A DNA stretch of 64,000 nucleotides from Marivirga harenae (lineage in GTDB: Bacteria; Bacteroidota; Bacteroidia; Cytophagales; Cyclobacteriaceae). Within the stretch, counting starts at the first letter, position 1, and every line of letters starts with the position of its first letter. Both the position numbers and the translations under genes were made by a program. The notes beneath the pieces are model-generated. The model was not told the origin of the DNA. It made no database searches and saw only the letters and a program-made list of their open reading frames with translations. Positions 45,099 through 53,757 of this stretch are shown here, piece after piece. The DNA lies in assembly GCF_030534335.1 (NCBI RefSeq), contig NZ_CP130565.1, forward strand, positions 951,501-1,015,500. The letters are read 5' to 3'.

Positions 45099-45779
45099 TT
45101 ATTCAGTAAATTTCTCCAACTGCTTTATACATTTTTTCTGAGCCTTAATGATATCCTTATAAATATTCTTATCCTGTTCGGCTGCATCTGCCTCCTCATA
45201 CGCATTTACTGCTTTCAAGTAAAACATTTTAGCATTAAGTGCTTGATCCATCATCATATTTACTTCTGCTAAGATATATAAATCTTGATAAGATGGATTC
45301 TCATCTTTTTCAACCAACTCTACAATTTTTAGCAAGTAGGTTTCGGCCTTTATCCTGTGTTTGTCAGCAAATTTTATGGGTAGATCGAAATCTTTGAAAA
45401 GTAACAAATGCGTAGTCGCCTTACTTTTCAGGCAAAGCAAATTTTCTGGATCTATTTCTAAAGCTGTGTTAAAGTTTTTAAGTGCTTCTTGCTCTTTTCC
45501 TTTCACAAATTGGAGGGCAACTCCTTTATAGTAATACCCATCTGAAATTTTAGGAGATAATTTTATTAAATCATCCGCATAGGTAGATAAACGATCAAAA
45601 TCCTTCGCTCTTTCTAGGACTTGGCAGACTAGAAGGGTCAGGTCTTTGTCTTTAGGGTCATTCTCTAATGCTGGTATAATCTTGTTGAGAGAAGGCTTTA
45701 CCTTGCCAGAATAATATAATGTCTTAAGTGCTTCATATGTACTGCTATTTCCCTCGTTCTTTTTCTCCACTGTACCCAT
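45099..45779 (-). CDS. Tetratricopeptide repeat protein
   Basis: A 226-residue soluble protein with TPR-like helices: ISDGYYYKGVALQFVKGKEQEALKNF..., ENLLCLKSKATTHLLL and QDLYILAEVNMMMDQALNAKMFYLKAV. About four repeats are visible, with a charged, Lys-rich C-terminus (IKAQKKCIKQLEKF). No signal peptide. Function unknown beyond likely protein binding. A full promoter (TTG plus TAACTTTG) precedes it. Confidence 0.7.
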   Translation of the reverse strand: MGTVEKKNEGNSSTYEALKTLYYSGKVKPSLNKIIPALENDPKDKDLTLLVCQVLERAKDFDRLSTYADDLIKLSPKISDGYYYKGVALQFVKGKEQEALKNFNTALEIDPENLLCLKSKATTHLLLFKDFDLPIKFADKHRIKAETYLLKIVELVEKDENPSYQDLYILAEVNMMMDQALNAKMFYLKAVNAYEEADAAEQDKNIYKDIIKAQKKCIKQLEKFTE

Positions 45780-45840
45780 TGTAATGTTTATTAATATTTT
45801 ATTGTGCCTTGAATAATGGTATTATCCGTATTCTAAAGTA

Positions 45841-45868
45841 CAAAGTTACGAAACCTACGGCTTAACAA
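45841..45868 (-). promoter_or_regulatory. Promoter of the 45.1-kb TPR gene (TTG-N17-TAACTTTG)
   Basis: On the minus strand TTG (45868-45866) is followed after 17 bases by TAACTTTG (45848-45841), the full Bacteroidota promoter pattern. It lies 61 bases before the ATG at 45779 and is the best-formed promoter in the window. Confidence 0.55.
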
Positions 45869-46027
45869 AAGTTTATTGAAGATTCTATTAGGATTTCTTT
45901 TGGAAAAAGCGATCTCGATTTTTTTAGCAAAAGTCATTAAACCTCTCAATTTGAAGTAAATTATTTTTTATATGACTTTTTTACTAAATTATGTTCTCCT
46001 TAGGTCTTTTAATTAAAAGCATAGCTC

Positions 46028-46570
46028 ATGAAGAATAAAAGTATATACATTATATTTATTTTAATCTTATTTGGTTCAGCGGCTAGCCAGAAAAAAGCAG
46101 ATTTCTCGGGCAAACTTTTGTTAGAAATAGCTGGAGAAAGCTATCTGTACGATGACATGACCAGAACTGATTCCAGGTTGTCCTTTCAAGAAAAAGGCAT
46201 TGTTGTTTATATAGTAAACCCAACTGGTGATGGCACTATAGCCGAGATCACTATTCTTTCAACGAAGATATACAATAGTAAAATTCACAACTTTGATTTA
46301 GGTGCCAAGAAAGAGAAACCTAAAACAATGTTAGATATTTATAAGTCTGAATCTGGAAAAGACAATGACGTTCTTAACTTCAAATTCAGAAGAATTGACA
46401 AAATGCAAGCAGAAGAATATATCGTATTAAAAACTGGAAAGGTCAATCTTGAATATGCAGATGATCCATCTTATTTCAAAATGAGCTTCAATGGAAAGGA
46501 TAGGGATGGCACCTTATTATCAGGATCTTTAGAGCTACACAATCCTTATCTCATGGATAGTCGGGATTAA
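46028..46570 (+). CDS. Secreted protein of unknown function
   Basis: A 180-residue protein with a signal peptide (KSIYIIFILILFGSAASQ). The mature part is mainly beta: FSGKLLLEIAGESYLYDD, IVVYIVNPTGDGTIAEI, NDVLNFKFRRIDK and FKMSFNGKDRDGTLLSGSLEL. The alternating strands and the final GSLELHNPYL resemble small lipocalin- or jelly-roll-like extracellular proteins, but I recognise no family. It is monocistronic. Confidence 0.65.
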   Translation: MKNKSIYIIFILILFGSAASQKKADFSGKLLLEIAGESYLYDDMTRTDSRLSFQEKGIVVYIVNPTGDGTIAEITILSTKIYNSKIHNFDLGAKKEKPKTMLDIYKSESGKDNDVLNFKFRRIDKMQAEEYIVLKTGKVNLEYADDPSYFKMSFNGKDRDGTLLSGSLELHNPYLMDSRD

Positions 46571-46731
46571 GTAAATTAGAAATGCTCTTCCTACATATTC
46601 TTAACATTATAACGTGAAACAGTTTTTGTATCTCTTGATCCAAATTCATAATCCAAGCTATAAGACAAGTACGATCGGTTGAAATTCCTTTGAATACGCA
46701 TCCCTATTTGTAATTTTTCTCAAAACAATAC

Positions 46732-47023
46732 TTAGCTATAATATTCAGGTGGTTTGCCATTTCCTGCCCTAGCATTAAAATAATTCCATATACAAATAAT
46801 GACAATTAAATGTGCAATTATTGCTAAGTAAGAGCCTTCAAATCCGAAAGCTCCACGGTTCAATAGAGTATCATTATGTAGTTCAAGCTCAATTAAAGAA
46901 TAAGAAGAGGCTCCGCTAGGTATAACCAAACAAATACTGAAAGAAAATAATTGAAAGTCAAAAAGGTATACTAATTCCTAAAATTCTTAACCATCCATTA
47001 GGGTTCATTTTAGTGGTACTCAT
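46732..47023 (-). pseudogene. Small two-TM protein gene, frameshifted at UUU-UGA-C
   Basis: Minus-strand ATG 47023 opens MSTTKMNPNGWLRILGISIPF and meets TGA in the context CCT TTT TGA CTT. Skipping one T in the T5 run (plus-strand A-run 46960-46964) continues as DFQLFSFSICLVIPSGASS..., then ELELHNDTLLNRGAFGFEG, a second helix (LAIIAHLIVIICIWNYF) and the tail NARAGNGKPPEYYS, to TAA at 46732. The joined product is about 96 residues with two membrane helices, so the gene is real. It follows the MtfA-like gene by 26 bases. Either a one-base mutation or sequencing error, or a +1 recoding site like that of prfB. Confidence 0.65.
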
Positions 47024-47049
47024 TATTACTTATTAATCGTTTAGCTTCT

Positions 47050-47862
47050 TTAGTAATTCAAAAGCAATTTTAAAGGATCTTGCTTTAACAACTTAGTTGT
47101 CTTTTCATACAATACAGGGCTGTAGGCTTTCAAGGCTTTGGGTCTTTCAAAAAAGTTTTCGAGTAGTACTGCAAAAAATTCATGATGGTCAATGGCCGCT
47201 ACAGATCTGAAAAGAGAAGTATCTCCTTCTTTAATTTTAAACATCTCAAATTCAGCAAGGCTATAATATTTCTTCCATAATTTCTCATCCAAAAAACCAT
47301 ATTCATGATTAGAAATCCTGTTTTCAAGATGGATGGCATGAGCTAATTCATGTATTCCCAAATTAACACCATCTGTTTCATCAGCTATTCCCTGAACGAG
47401 ATTCTTCCATGACAAGACTATAATTCCAAAGCGAGGATTCACCTCTCCTTTATGGTATTGATTATTAATCGTTGAGTAATAATTATCTGGATAAATCAGA
47501 ATTTTCTTAAAATGTGTGAGATATACTCGAGGCAGACCAAAAGTTATTTGAACAGACAGAGCTGCGACCACAATTTTCATTTCATCGGTTACTTCCTCCA
47601 TTCCTCTAGAAACAAACTTTTTGGCACTTATAAACTGGCTCACACGCCAAATAAACTCTTCCTGATACTTTAATTTGAGTTGCCTAAAATATGGAGAATA
47701 TTTCTTCAGCTTCCTTACTTGCTCCTGATTCAATCGACCTAGTCCGAAAATACCGAAGTAGTTTAATGTTACCTTAATTACATCCCTAACAGCCTTCAAC
47801 ATAAGAAGAACAATCAATAAGGGGAATAATAAGGCAATCGCTAAAAAAATATTATCAATCAA
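47050..47862 (-). CDS. MtfA-like zinc peptidase (M90 family)
   Basis: A 270-residue protein with one N-terminal membrane helix (IFLAIALLFPLLIVLLML) and an MtfA-type peptidase domain. The zinc motif HELAH is in VNLGIHELAHAIHLEN and the third ligand Glu in DHHEFFAVLLENFFERP. E. coli MtfA is cytosolic and binds the repressor Mlc to affect glucose transport; Bacteroidota members are membrane-anchored and uncharacterised. It lies three bases after a GH15 hydrolase gene on the same strand, so a link to carbohydrate metabolism is suggested by position. Confidence 0.85.
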   Translation of the reverse strand: MIDNIFLAIALLFPLLIVLLMLKAVRDVIKVTLNYFGIFGLGRLNQEQVRKLKKYSPYFRQLKLKYQEEFIWRVSQFISAKKFVSRGMEEVTDEMKIVVAALSVQITFGLPRVYLTHFKKILIYPDNYYSTINNQYHKGEVNPRFGIIVLSWKNLVQGIADETDGVNLGIHELAHAIHLENRISNHEYGFLDEKLWKKYYSLAEFEMFKIKEGDTSLFRSVAAIDHHEFFAVLLENFFERPKALKAYSPVLYEKTTKLLKQDPLKLLLNY

Positions 47863-47865
47863 AAC

Positions 47866-49653
47866 TTATGGCAAAAAATCTGGTTTATCCAATTTATTAT
47901 TAATTCTATATGCTGCATTTACCAATCCCACGTGGCTGTATGCCTGAGGAAAATTTCCCCACATAGAGCCATCTGAAGATTTCACATCTTCACTCAATAA
48001 TCCAACATGATTTGAATAGCCAATTACCTCCTCAAATGCTTCCATAGCCTCTTCCGTTCTGCCTACGCAGGCGAGGGCCTCAGCATACCAGAAAGCACAG
48101 ATCAAAAATGTAGTTTCTGGTTCTCCGAAATCATCAGCATGCTTATACCGGTAAAATAGCCCTTTTCCTACTTTCAAATCCTCTTCCAAAGCCTTCAAAT
48201 GATCTTTGGCTTTCTGGCTATTGTGTGGCATATAATTCATCATAATGAGCTGGAGCGTACTTGCATCCATTCTTTCTACGCCTTCTGCTTGAGCGTAAGC
48301 CTTCCTGCTTGGCGCATAGCATTTCTCCAAGTGAGCCGCGGCCTGTTTTAGTAATTTTTCTGCTTTTTTGCCAAGCTCAATCTCACCAATTTCTTTAGCT
48401 ATTTTCATTGCTGCATGACTACCCGCCCACTGAAAAAGATGGGTATAAGCATGTTTTTGTTTCAGATTTCTGAATTCCCATAAACCAGCGTCTGCCTCAT
48501 CCATCGTAAATTCTATCTTCTCTAAAATTGTTTTGAGCAAATAAGCAGACTGAGACTTTTCCATGTTGGCAAAGCGTTTATCCGTATATAGAGGAAGAAT
48601 CGCTAACAAAATCTGTCCATAAACATCATTCTGAATATGAGTATAAGCATCATTTCCGACTCGCACGGGTTGATTTCCTAAATAACCTGGCAAATCCAAC
48701 TCCTTTTCAATAATGGTACTCTCCCCAACCAAATTATAAAGAGGCTGAACTCTTTCCTTTCCTCTCATAGGAATATTGGTGAGATATAGAAAGTAATTCT
48801 CCATTTCTTCAAAGTGACCGATATTATTGAAGGCTGTAAGAGTATAATAAGTGTCACGCATCCAACAATATCGATAATCCCAGTTTCGAGTACTTCCTGG
48901 TGACTCGGGCAATGACATGGTAGGCGATGCTATAATTCCACCTGTATCCTCATACTGATGGATTTTTAGTGCCAAAGAAGACCGTATCACTTGTTCTTGA
49001 TAATGTTGACCAATACTTGTAGATTTCACCCAATTTTGCCAATAGAAAATAGTTTTGCTTATAAAATTTTCAGCTGTTTCTTGCAATTCTGCTTCCAAAG
49101 GAGCACCATATGTCATCACCATATAGCGGGTTTTAGTAAGCACAAAAGGACTGCTATCCATCACCATATTAATTGGAATATTGGTAGTGAGCCTTAAAGT
49201 CTCTGGCAACCCAAAATATCGGATATGACTGCTACCTCTTTCTCTAGTAAGCTTTTTCTGTCCGTAATCTCCTACTGGATTGCAAACCACTTTGAGCTGG
49301 GGTAAACCTCTCAATGGCTCGATTTTCCTGATCAACATCTGAGGCCGATAATAGCGGTCGAACTGACGAAACCTTGGAGCACAATCAATTATTTTATATG
49401 CAAATTCATCAGTTTCCACTACGGTCTCCAATACATTGGTATTGGGAATATAGTCTTGTGTTATTTTATAGTTTTCTGAAGTGGGCTTAATGGAGAATTC
49501 TCCTCCTTTTTCCCCGCCAATCAGACTGCCAAAAATAAAGGAACTGTCAAAACGGGGCATACACATCCATTTGATGTCCGTATCTTTTCCAATAAGTGCC
49601 AAATAAGCACAATTGCCTATCATTCCAAGGTCGTAGGTATGTCTTTCTTGCAT
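47866..49653 (-). CDS. GH15 family glycoside hydrolase (glucoamylase/trehalase-like)
   Basis: A 595-residue enzyme of the cytoplasmic GH15 family with an N-terminal beta-sandwich (YDLGMIGNCAYLALIGKD, WMCMPRFDSSFIFGSLI) and an (alpha/alpha)6 barrel. Barrel landmarks are PGSTRNWDYRYCWMRDTYY, YGQILLAI, LWEFRNLKQKHAYTH and DASTLQLIMMNYMP; the catalytic acids are expected near WEFRN and in the region after ETTFLICAFWYAEAL. Without a signal peptide it should act on cytoplasmic glucans or trehalose. Its stop lies three bases before the MtfA-like gene. Confidence 0.9.
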   Translation of the reverse strand: MQERHTYDLGMIGNCAYLALIGKDTDIKWMCMPRFDSSFIFGSLIGGEKGGEFSIKPTSENYKITQDYIPNTNVLETVVETDEFAYKIIDCAPRFRQFDRYYRPQMLIRKIEPLRGLPQLKVVCNPVGDYGQKKLTRERGSSHIRYFGLPETLRLTTNIPINMVMDSSPFVLTKTRYMVMTYGAPLEAELQETAENFISKTIFYWQNWVKSTSIGQHYQEQVIRSSLALKIHQYEDTGGIIASPTMSLPESPGSTRNWDYRYCWMRDTYYTLTAFNNIGHFEEMENYFLYLTNIPMRGKERVQPLYNLVGESTIIEKELDLPGYLGNQPVRVGNDAYTHIQNDVYGQILLAILPLYTDKRFANMEKSQSAYLLKTILEKIEFTMDEADAGLWEFRNLKQKHAYTHLFQWAGSHAAMKIAKEIGEIELGKKAEKLLKQAAAHLEKCYAPSRKAYAQAEGVERMDASTLQLIMMNYMPHNSQKAKDHLKALEEDLKVGKGLFYRYKHADDFGEPETTFLICAFWYAEALACVGRTEEAMEAFEEVIGYSNHVGLLSEDVKSSDGSMWGNFPQAYSHVGLVNAAYRINNKLDKPDFLP

Positions 49654-49723
49654 TTTATCAATTTCTTAAAGTCTGTAATTTTAAAAATTATCCTCTCGGA
49701 AAAAAGTATAATGCCTCTAAACA

Positions 49724-50650
49724 TTATTTCCCATAAACAATCTCGTCCAAATTAGCATCAAAAATCTCGATTGCATCTTTAATCAGTCGAATGGCTTCCA
49801 AATAGAAATCTGGATTAACTTTATCTGCAGTATCAGTGATTTTGTGATAATCAGGATGATCATCTACGCCAAAATATATAAAAGGTATTTCTGCCTGATG
49901 GAAAGGGGCATGGTCTGAGGCATTGACCCAATATGGCTTTTTCTTGGGAATATCCCTTCCGAATAACAGTTTAATACTTTTATCCTTTGATGCTTCATTT
50001 AATAAGGGCTTTAAATAGGGTGTGAAATAAGTTCCTACAGCATATATTTCATTTTTATCTCCACGACTCACCATATCTAAATTAATATTCATTTTTATTC
50101 GACTGGTGTCCATCACGACTGATTGCATAAAATGCTTTGCCCCTTGCAAACCCATTTCTTCTGCATCAAAAAAGGCAAAAAGCAAGTTATTCTCAGGTTG
50201 ATTTTCTCTGAAATACTTAGCTAGAGCCAATAGTGTGACCACTCCACTGGCATTATCATCGGCACCATTATATATTTTAGTACTATCTTCCATCCCAACA
50301 TGATCGTAATGTGCCGAAATCACGATATAATTTTTACCAGAAAAGCCTTCGATGAAACCCAAGATATTCACAGCAGGAATGCTATCCTTACCAAACGCAA
50401 AAGGCTGAGTGTAATCCTGCACATAAGCTGACACCCCCACTTTTTGCAGTCTCTTTATTATAAAATTTCTGGCTATTTTATTGCCTTGACTATTGGTCTT
50501 CCGTCCCTGAAGTGAATCAGAAGCCAGAAAAAACAAATCCTCCATTACTTTGGCAGAATCAGGAAAAACAGCAATTGAGTCCTTTTGTGCAAAGCCTTGC
50601 TGAGCAATTAAAAGGGACAGGAGAACGAGGCAATGCTTTAAAGACTTCAT
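49724..50650 (-). CDS. M28 family metallopeptidase, secreted
   Basis: A 308-residue zinc aminopeptidase with a signal peptide (LVLLSLLIAQQGFAQ). M28 ligands are all present: His/Asp in ISAHYDHVG, bridging Asp in NGADDNASG, catalytic Glu-Glu in FFDAEEMGLQG, Asp in NINLDMVSR and His in DDHPDYHKITDT. The family releases N-terminal residues from peptides in the periplasm or outside. Single-gene unit on minus, 70 bases upstream of the GH15 gene. Confidence 0.92.
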   Translation of the reverse strand: MKSLKHCLVLLSLLIAQQGFAQKDSIAVFPDSAKVMEDLFFLASDSLQGRKTNSQGNKIARNFIIKRLQKVGVSAYVQDYTQPFAFGKDSIPAVNILGFIEGFSGKNYIVISAHYDHVGMEDSTKIYNGADDNASGVVTLLALAKYFRENQPENNLLFAFFDAEEMGLQGAKHFMQSVVMDTSRIKMNINLDMVSRGDKNEIYAVGTYFTPYLKPLLNEASKDKSIKLLFGRDIPKKKPYWVNASDHAPFHQAEIPFIYFGVDDHPDYHKITDTADKVNPDFYLEAIRLIKDAIEIFDANLDEIVYGK

Positions 50651-50871
50651 TAGGACAAGTATACTTTTATGTTGTTGAATTTACAGAGATAAAGAATAAA
50701 TTTATAGATAATGACGTTAAGATTCAGCCGATTATTCAAAAATCTTTAATTTTCCTCTAATTTTAAAAGGGGATAATTAAACTTTTACCCTAGAACTAAA
50801 TATAACTTATTGATTTTCAGGGTTTATATTTTGCATCTGACTTATTCAGCCACTACATATTATGTACTTTT

Positions 50872-51876
50872 ATGAAAAAACATATAATCTCTATTTTATT
50901 GATTTTGATTAGTTTTAATGGTTTTGGACAGGACGACTTTCCATTTTTTAGTAAAACCAATGACTTACCTGAAGATCTCCTCAGTAGAAGAGCCGCAGTT
51001 TTTATGAATGTAAATTCCTTAAAATGGGAAGAAGAAGCGCAAAAAATCCATAATAGTTTCATCCAGATTGGAATAGACGCAGTAGCCTATTATTCTTTAT
51101 CTGATATCATGTCAGGGGAAGATGCTACAACGGCCTTCTATTCTGATATTACCAAAAGGAGCATTGAAAATATGCTAATAATTCACCAGACTGATAACGG
51201 ATTTGAGCTTTATGCATCGAAAATACCCGAATCAGGCGGTTTCTTTCAAAATGGAATGAACGCCTTTCATATACAAGCTCCTAACTTAAAAGATTTAGGT
51301 TCTACATTACAGACCTTGGTGAATAAGTCAGACCTGGAAAGAGAAAATTTTCTAATTATTGATATCCCAGAAACATTCAAGAGAACCAACGTAATTAAAT
51401 CGAGAAGAGTAGCAAATTTCAATCCTGATATAAGAATAGATAAATTGGCAGTGCCGAAATTTGAATCTAATATTATGCTTAATATAGATGTAGATAAAGC
51501 CAATGCGGAATTGGATTCGATTATGAGTGAACATTACCCATTTAAATACGGCTTGGTAGAACCCAATATGACCGTAGAAGAAATGATTAGTGAAGGGTAT
51601 TTGATGGTTTTGAAAAAACTGCAAAATAATGGTGAAAGTCTTAGAAGAATGTTAGGCTATAATTTGTCAGATGAAGAAACAATTTTAATATCTGAAAGAA
51701 AAGGTGAAAATGCTAAAGTGATGAAATATGGAATTGAAGAGCATGTTCAAAAATATTATATTCAACAGCTTTATACAAAAGACATATATTTAGGAGATAC
51801 CTGGGATGCAGGAAAAAATTGGCAAGAAGCACTCATAAATCATATTGAAAACCTTAAATCTAAACTAGAAAGGTAG
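50872..51876 (+). CDS. Secreted protein of unknown function
   Basis: A 334-residue protein with a signal peptide (KHIISILLILISFNGFGQ). The body has mixed alpha/beta pattern: SRRAAVFMNVNSLKWEEEA, IENMLIIHQTDNGFELYA, RENFLIIDIPETFKR and NIMLNIDVDKANAELDSIM, then a helical C-terminus. The FLIIDIPETFKR and ANFNPDIRIDKLAVPKF blocks look conserved, but I recognise no domain. Probably periplasmic. It is monocistronic. Confidence 0.65.
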   Translation: MKKHIISILLILISFNGFGQDDFPFFSKTNDLPEDLLSRRAAVFMNVNSLKWEEEAQKIHNSFIQIGIDAVAYYSLSDIMSGEDATTAFYSDITKRSIENMLIIHQTDNGFELYASKIPESGGFFQNGMNAFHIQAPNLKDLGSTLQTLVNKSDLERENFLIIDIPETFKRTNVIKSRRVANFNPDIRIDKLAVPKFESNIMLNIDVDKANAELDSIMSEHYPFKYGLVEPNMTVEEMISEGYLMVLKKLQNNGESLRRMLGYNLSDEETILISERKGENAKVMKYGIEEHVQKYYIQQLYTKDIYLGDTWDAGKNWQEALINHIENLKSKLER

Positions 51877-52014
51877 ATAATCAATTGAATGTTGAGCCTA
51901 TTCCAGTCAGGCTACTTTTGATAGATTTTAAACAGTTTAGAAATAGACAAGATAAACAATGCACAACATTTGATAATGCTTGTTTATCTTTAGAAAACTT
52001 AACCAATATAAAAC

Positions 52015-52737
52015 ATGAAAAAGCTAAGTTTATTTATTATCGTCATAACAATCATTCTTGCAGCTTCGGAATTACAAGCTCAAGAGAAATTAGTAAATAA
52101 AAACATCAGAACTATTTCAGTTACAGGGGTTGCAGAAAAGGAAATCCTCCCAGATATCATCTATTTCACCATTTCACTCAAAGAATATCAGTTAAAAACA
52201 GGCAGCAAATTCGAAATCAGTGAATTGGAAAATCAATTAATAAATGCCGTTGAAAAAGCTGGGGTAGATAAGAAAAACTTGACAGTTGAAAATGTCTATG
52301 GCTATAATTACAGCTGGAATAAAAAGAATGAAAACAAAGACTTCATGGCAAGAAAGCAATTTCAATTAAAATTGTCGGATACCAAAAAATTAAACCTTAT
52401 CCTTTCCAAAATTGATCCAAAGTCAATTGAGTACGTAAGAGTCAGTCAATACACCCACTCACGTCTTCAAGACCTAAATCAAGAATTACAGGTAGAAGCA
52501 GTGAAAAATGCCAAAGCTAAAGCCGAAGCTTTATTGAAACCCTTGGATGAGAAAGTAGGTAAGGTAATAGAATTGAATGAAAATCAGCAAAATTTCCAGC
52601 CCATTTATTATAAATCCTATCAAAATAACAGAATGATGTCAACATCGGCAGATGAAACTGCTTCAATGGAATCAGATTTAGATTTTAAGGAGATCAAATT
52701 AAAAGCAGAAGTACATATTGTCTTTTCCATTCAATAA
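52015..52737 (+). CDS. SIMPL-domain (DUF541) periplasmic protein
   Basis: A 240-residue secreted protein with signal peptide (KLSLFIIVITIILAASELQAQ). It has the SIMPL layout: ISVTGVAEKEILPDIIYFTI at the start, a coiled central helix (LENQLINAVEKAGVDKKN), QFQLKLSDTKKLNLILSKI and the typical AVKNAKAKAEALLKPL helix, with a C-terminal strand. SIMPL proteins form periplasmic oligomers; some bind kinases or outer-membrane partners, but the role is unclear. It stands alone. Confidence 0.88.
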   Translation: MKKLSLFIIVITIILAASELQAQEKLVNKNIRTISVTGVAEKEILPDIIYFTISLKEYQLKTGSKFEISELENQLINAVEKAGVDKKNLTVENVYGYNYSWNKKNENKDFMARKQFQLKLSDTKKLNLILSKIDPKSIEYVRVSQYTHSRLQDLNQELQVEAVKNAKAKAEALLKPLDEKVGKVIELNENQQNFQPIYYKSYQNNRMMSTSADETASMESDLDFKEIKLKAEVHIVFSIQ

Positions 52738-52790
52738 ATTGTAAATAAGCTTTTATATTGCAAACTGATATTAAAACATCATTATATACT

Positions 52791-53252
52791 ATGCAACCAA
52801 TAGAAATCAGCAGTTTCGAAGAATTTAAAGCTTATGAAGGCCAAGAGTTAGGTGTATCGGATTGGCATACAATTGATCAAAAACAAGTCAATCAGTTTGC
52901 AGATGCTACACTTGACCACCAGTGGATTCATTTGGACGAGAAAAGGGCTGCAAAAAGTGCTTTTGGTGGCACTATTGCCCATGGGTATTTAACATTGTCA
53001 TTAGCTCCCTATTTATGGGAACAAATTGCAAATGTTACAAACCTAAAGATGATGATCAACTATGGAATTGAGAAAATGAAATTCAATCAAGCCGTTAAAG
53101 TTGGTTCCTCTGTACGATTAAAAGCTAGATTAAATTCTATAGTAGATTTAAGAGGGGTAAGCAAAGCTCAAATTGATATTGTTATGGAAATTAAGGACGA
53201 GAAAAAACCTGCTTATAACGCATCCTTGATATTCCTATATCATTTTAACTAA
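52791..53252 (+). CDS. MaoC-like hotdog-fold dehydratase
   Basis: A 153-residue hotdog protein of the MaoC/R-specific enoyl-CoA hydratase group. The catalytic pair sits in FADATLDHQWIHLDEKRA (Asp and His) and the helix in FGGTIAHGYLTLSL; KLKARLNSIVDLRGVSKAQID follows. Such enzymes hydrate enoyl-CoA in fatty-acid or secondary metabolism. I chose ATG 52791; the frame is open back to a TTG at 52758, which would add eleven non-conserved residues. Adjacent genes give no pathway. Confidence 0.85.
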   Translation: MQPIEISSFEEFKAYEGQELGVSDWHTIDQKQVNQFADATLDHQWIHLDEKRAAKSAFGGTIAHGYLTLSLAPYLWEQIANVTNLKMMINYGIEKMKFNQAVKVGSSVRLKARLNSIVDLRGVSKAQIDIVMEIKDEKKPAYNASLIFLYHFN

Positions 53253-53257
53253 GCAAA

Positions 53258-53392
53258 TTATACTGTTGCTTCAATAGAACTTTCCTTTTCTACTTCTTCG
53301 TAAGAATAAGTGGGACATGTTCTTTGCGCACATGCAGAAGCAAAAAGTATTAAACCTGATATTGCTGCGAATAATTTTAAAGACTTTTTCAT
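53258..53392 (-). CDS. Small 44-residue lipoprotein
   Basis: The minus strand encodes 44 residues: a basic start (KKSLKLFAAISGLIL), lipobox FASAC with Cys21, then CAQRTCPTYSYEEVEKESSI and a short tail. Signal peptide, lipobox and compact mature part are all coherent, and a -7 box (TAAATTTG) lies 32 bases upstream, so this is a real gene. Short lipoproteins with an RTCPTY-like core recur in Bacteroidota in my memory; function unknown. Its stop is six bases from the convergent MaoC gene stop. Confidence 0.7.
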   Translation of the reverse strand: MKKSLKLFAAISGLILFASACAQRTCPTYSYEEVEKESSIEATV

Positions 53393-53424
53393 AAATGTTC
53401 TTTTTTTAAGAATGAATGATGTCA

Positions 53425-53432
53425 CAAATTTA
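53425..53432 (-). promoter_or_regulatory. -7 box (TAAATTTG) of the small lipoprotein gene
   Basis: The minus strand reads TAAATTTG 32 bases before ATG 53392. No TTG is present at the usual -33 distance. Between here and the next gene (53433-53735) I see no gene. Confidence 0.45.
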
Positions 53433-53735
53433 AGTTGATAATAATTGATAAAAAATACCGATTGGCTGATTTGTTACTTCTTTCTAAAAATAATAGTCAC
53501 AAGAGTCTTTAATCGACAAACCACTAATTTTTCACAATAAAGAGCAAGAAACTAGAGATCAATATTTTCACCAGCCTATTTTTAACTGTAAGATTCATAT
53601 TTTAACTGTAGCAGTCTGATTAAAGTTTACATTTGTGAGCAAAATAATACATCAAACACTTAGTTATTTAATTGTGATATAATACTCAATAGTAAGTTTT
53701 GCTATAAATTTTTAACTCATTACGTTCATTATCTG

Positions 53736-53743
53736 TATTTTTG
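53736..53743 (+). promoter_or_regulatory. -7 box (TATTTTTG) of the M28/glutaminyl cyclase gene
   Basis: TATTTTTG matches TAnnTTTG and lies 14 bases before ATG 53758, predicting a leader of about 8 bases. Confidence 0.45.
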
Positions 53744-53757
53744 AAAAAAAACTCTAC

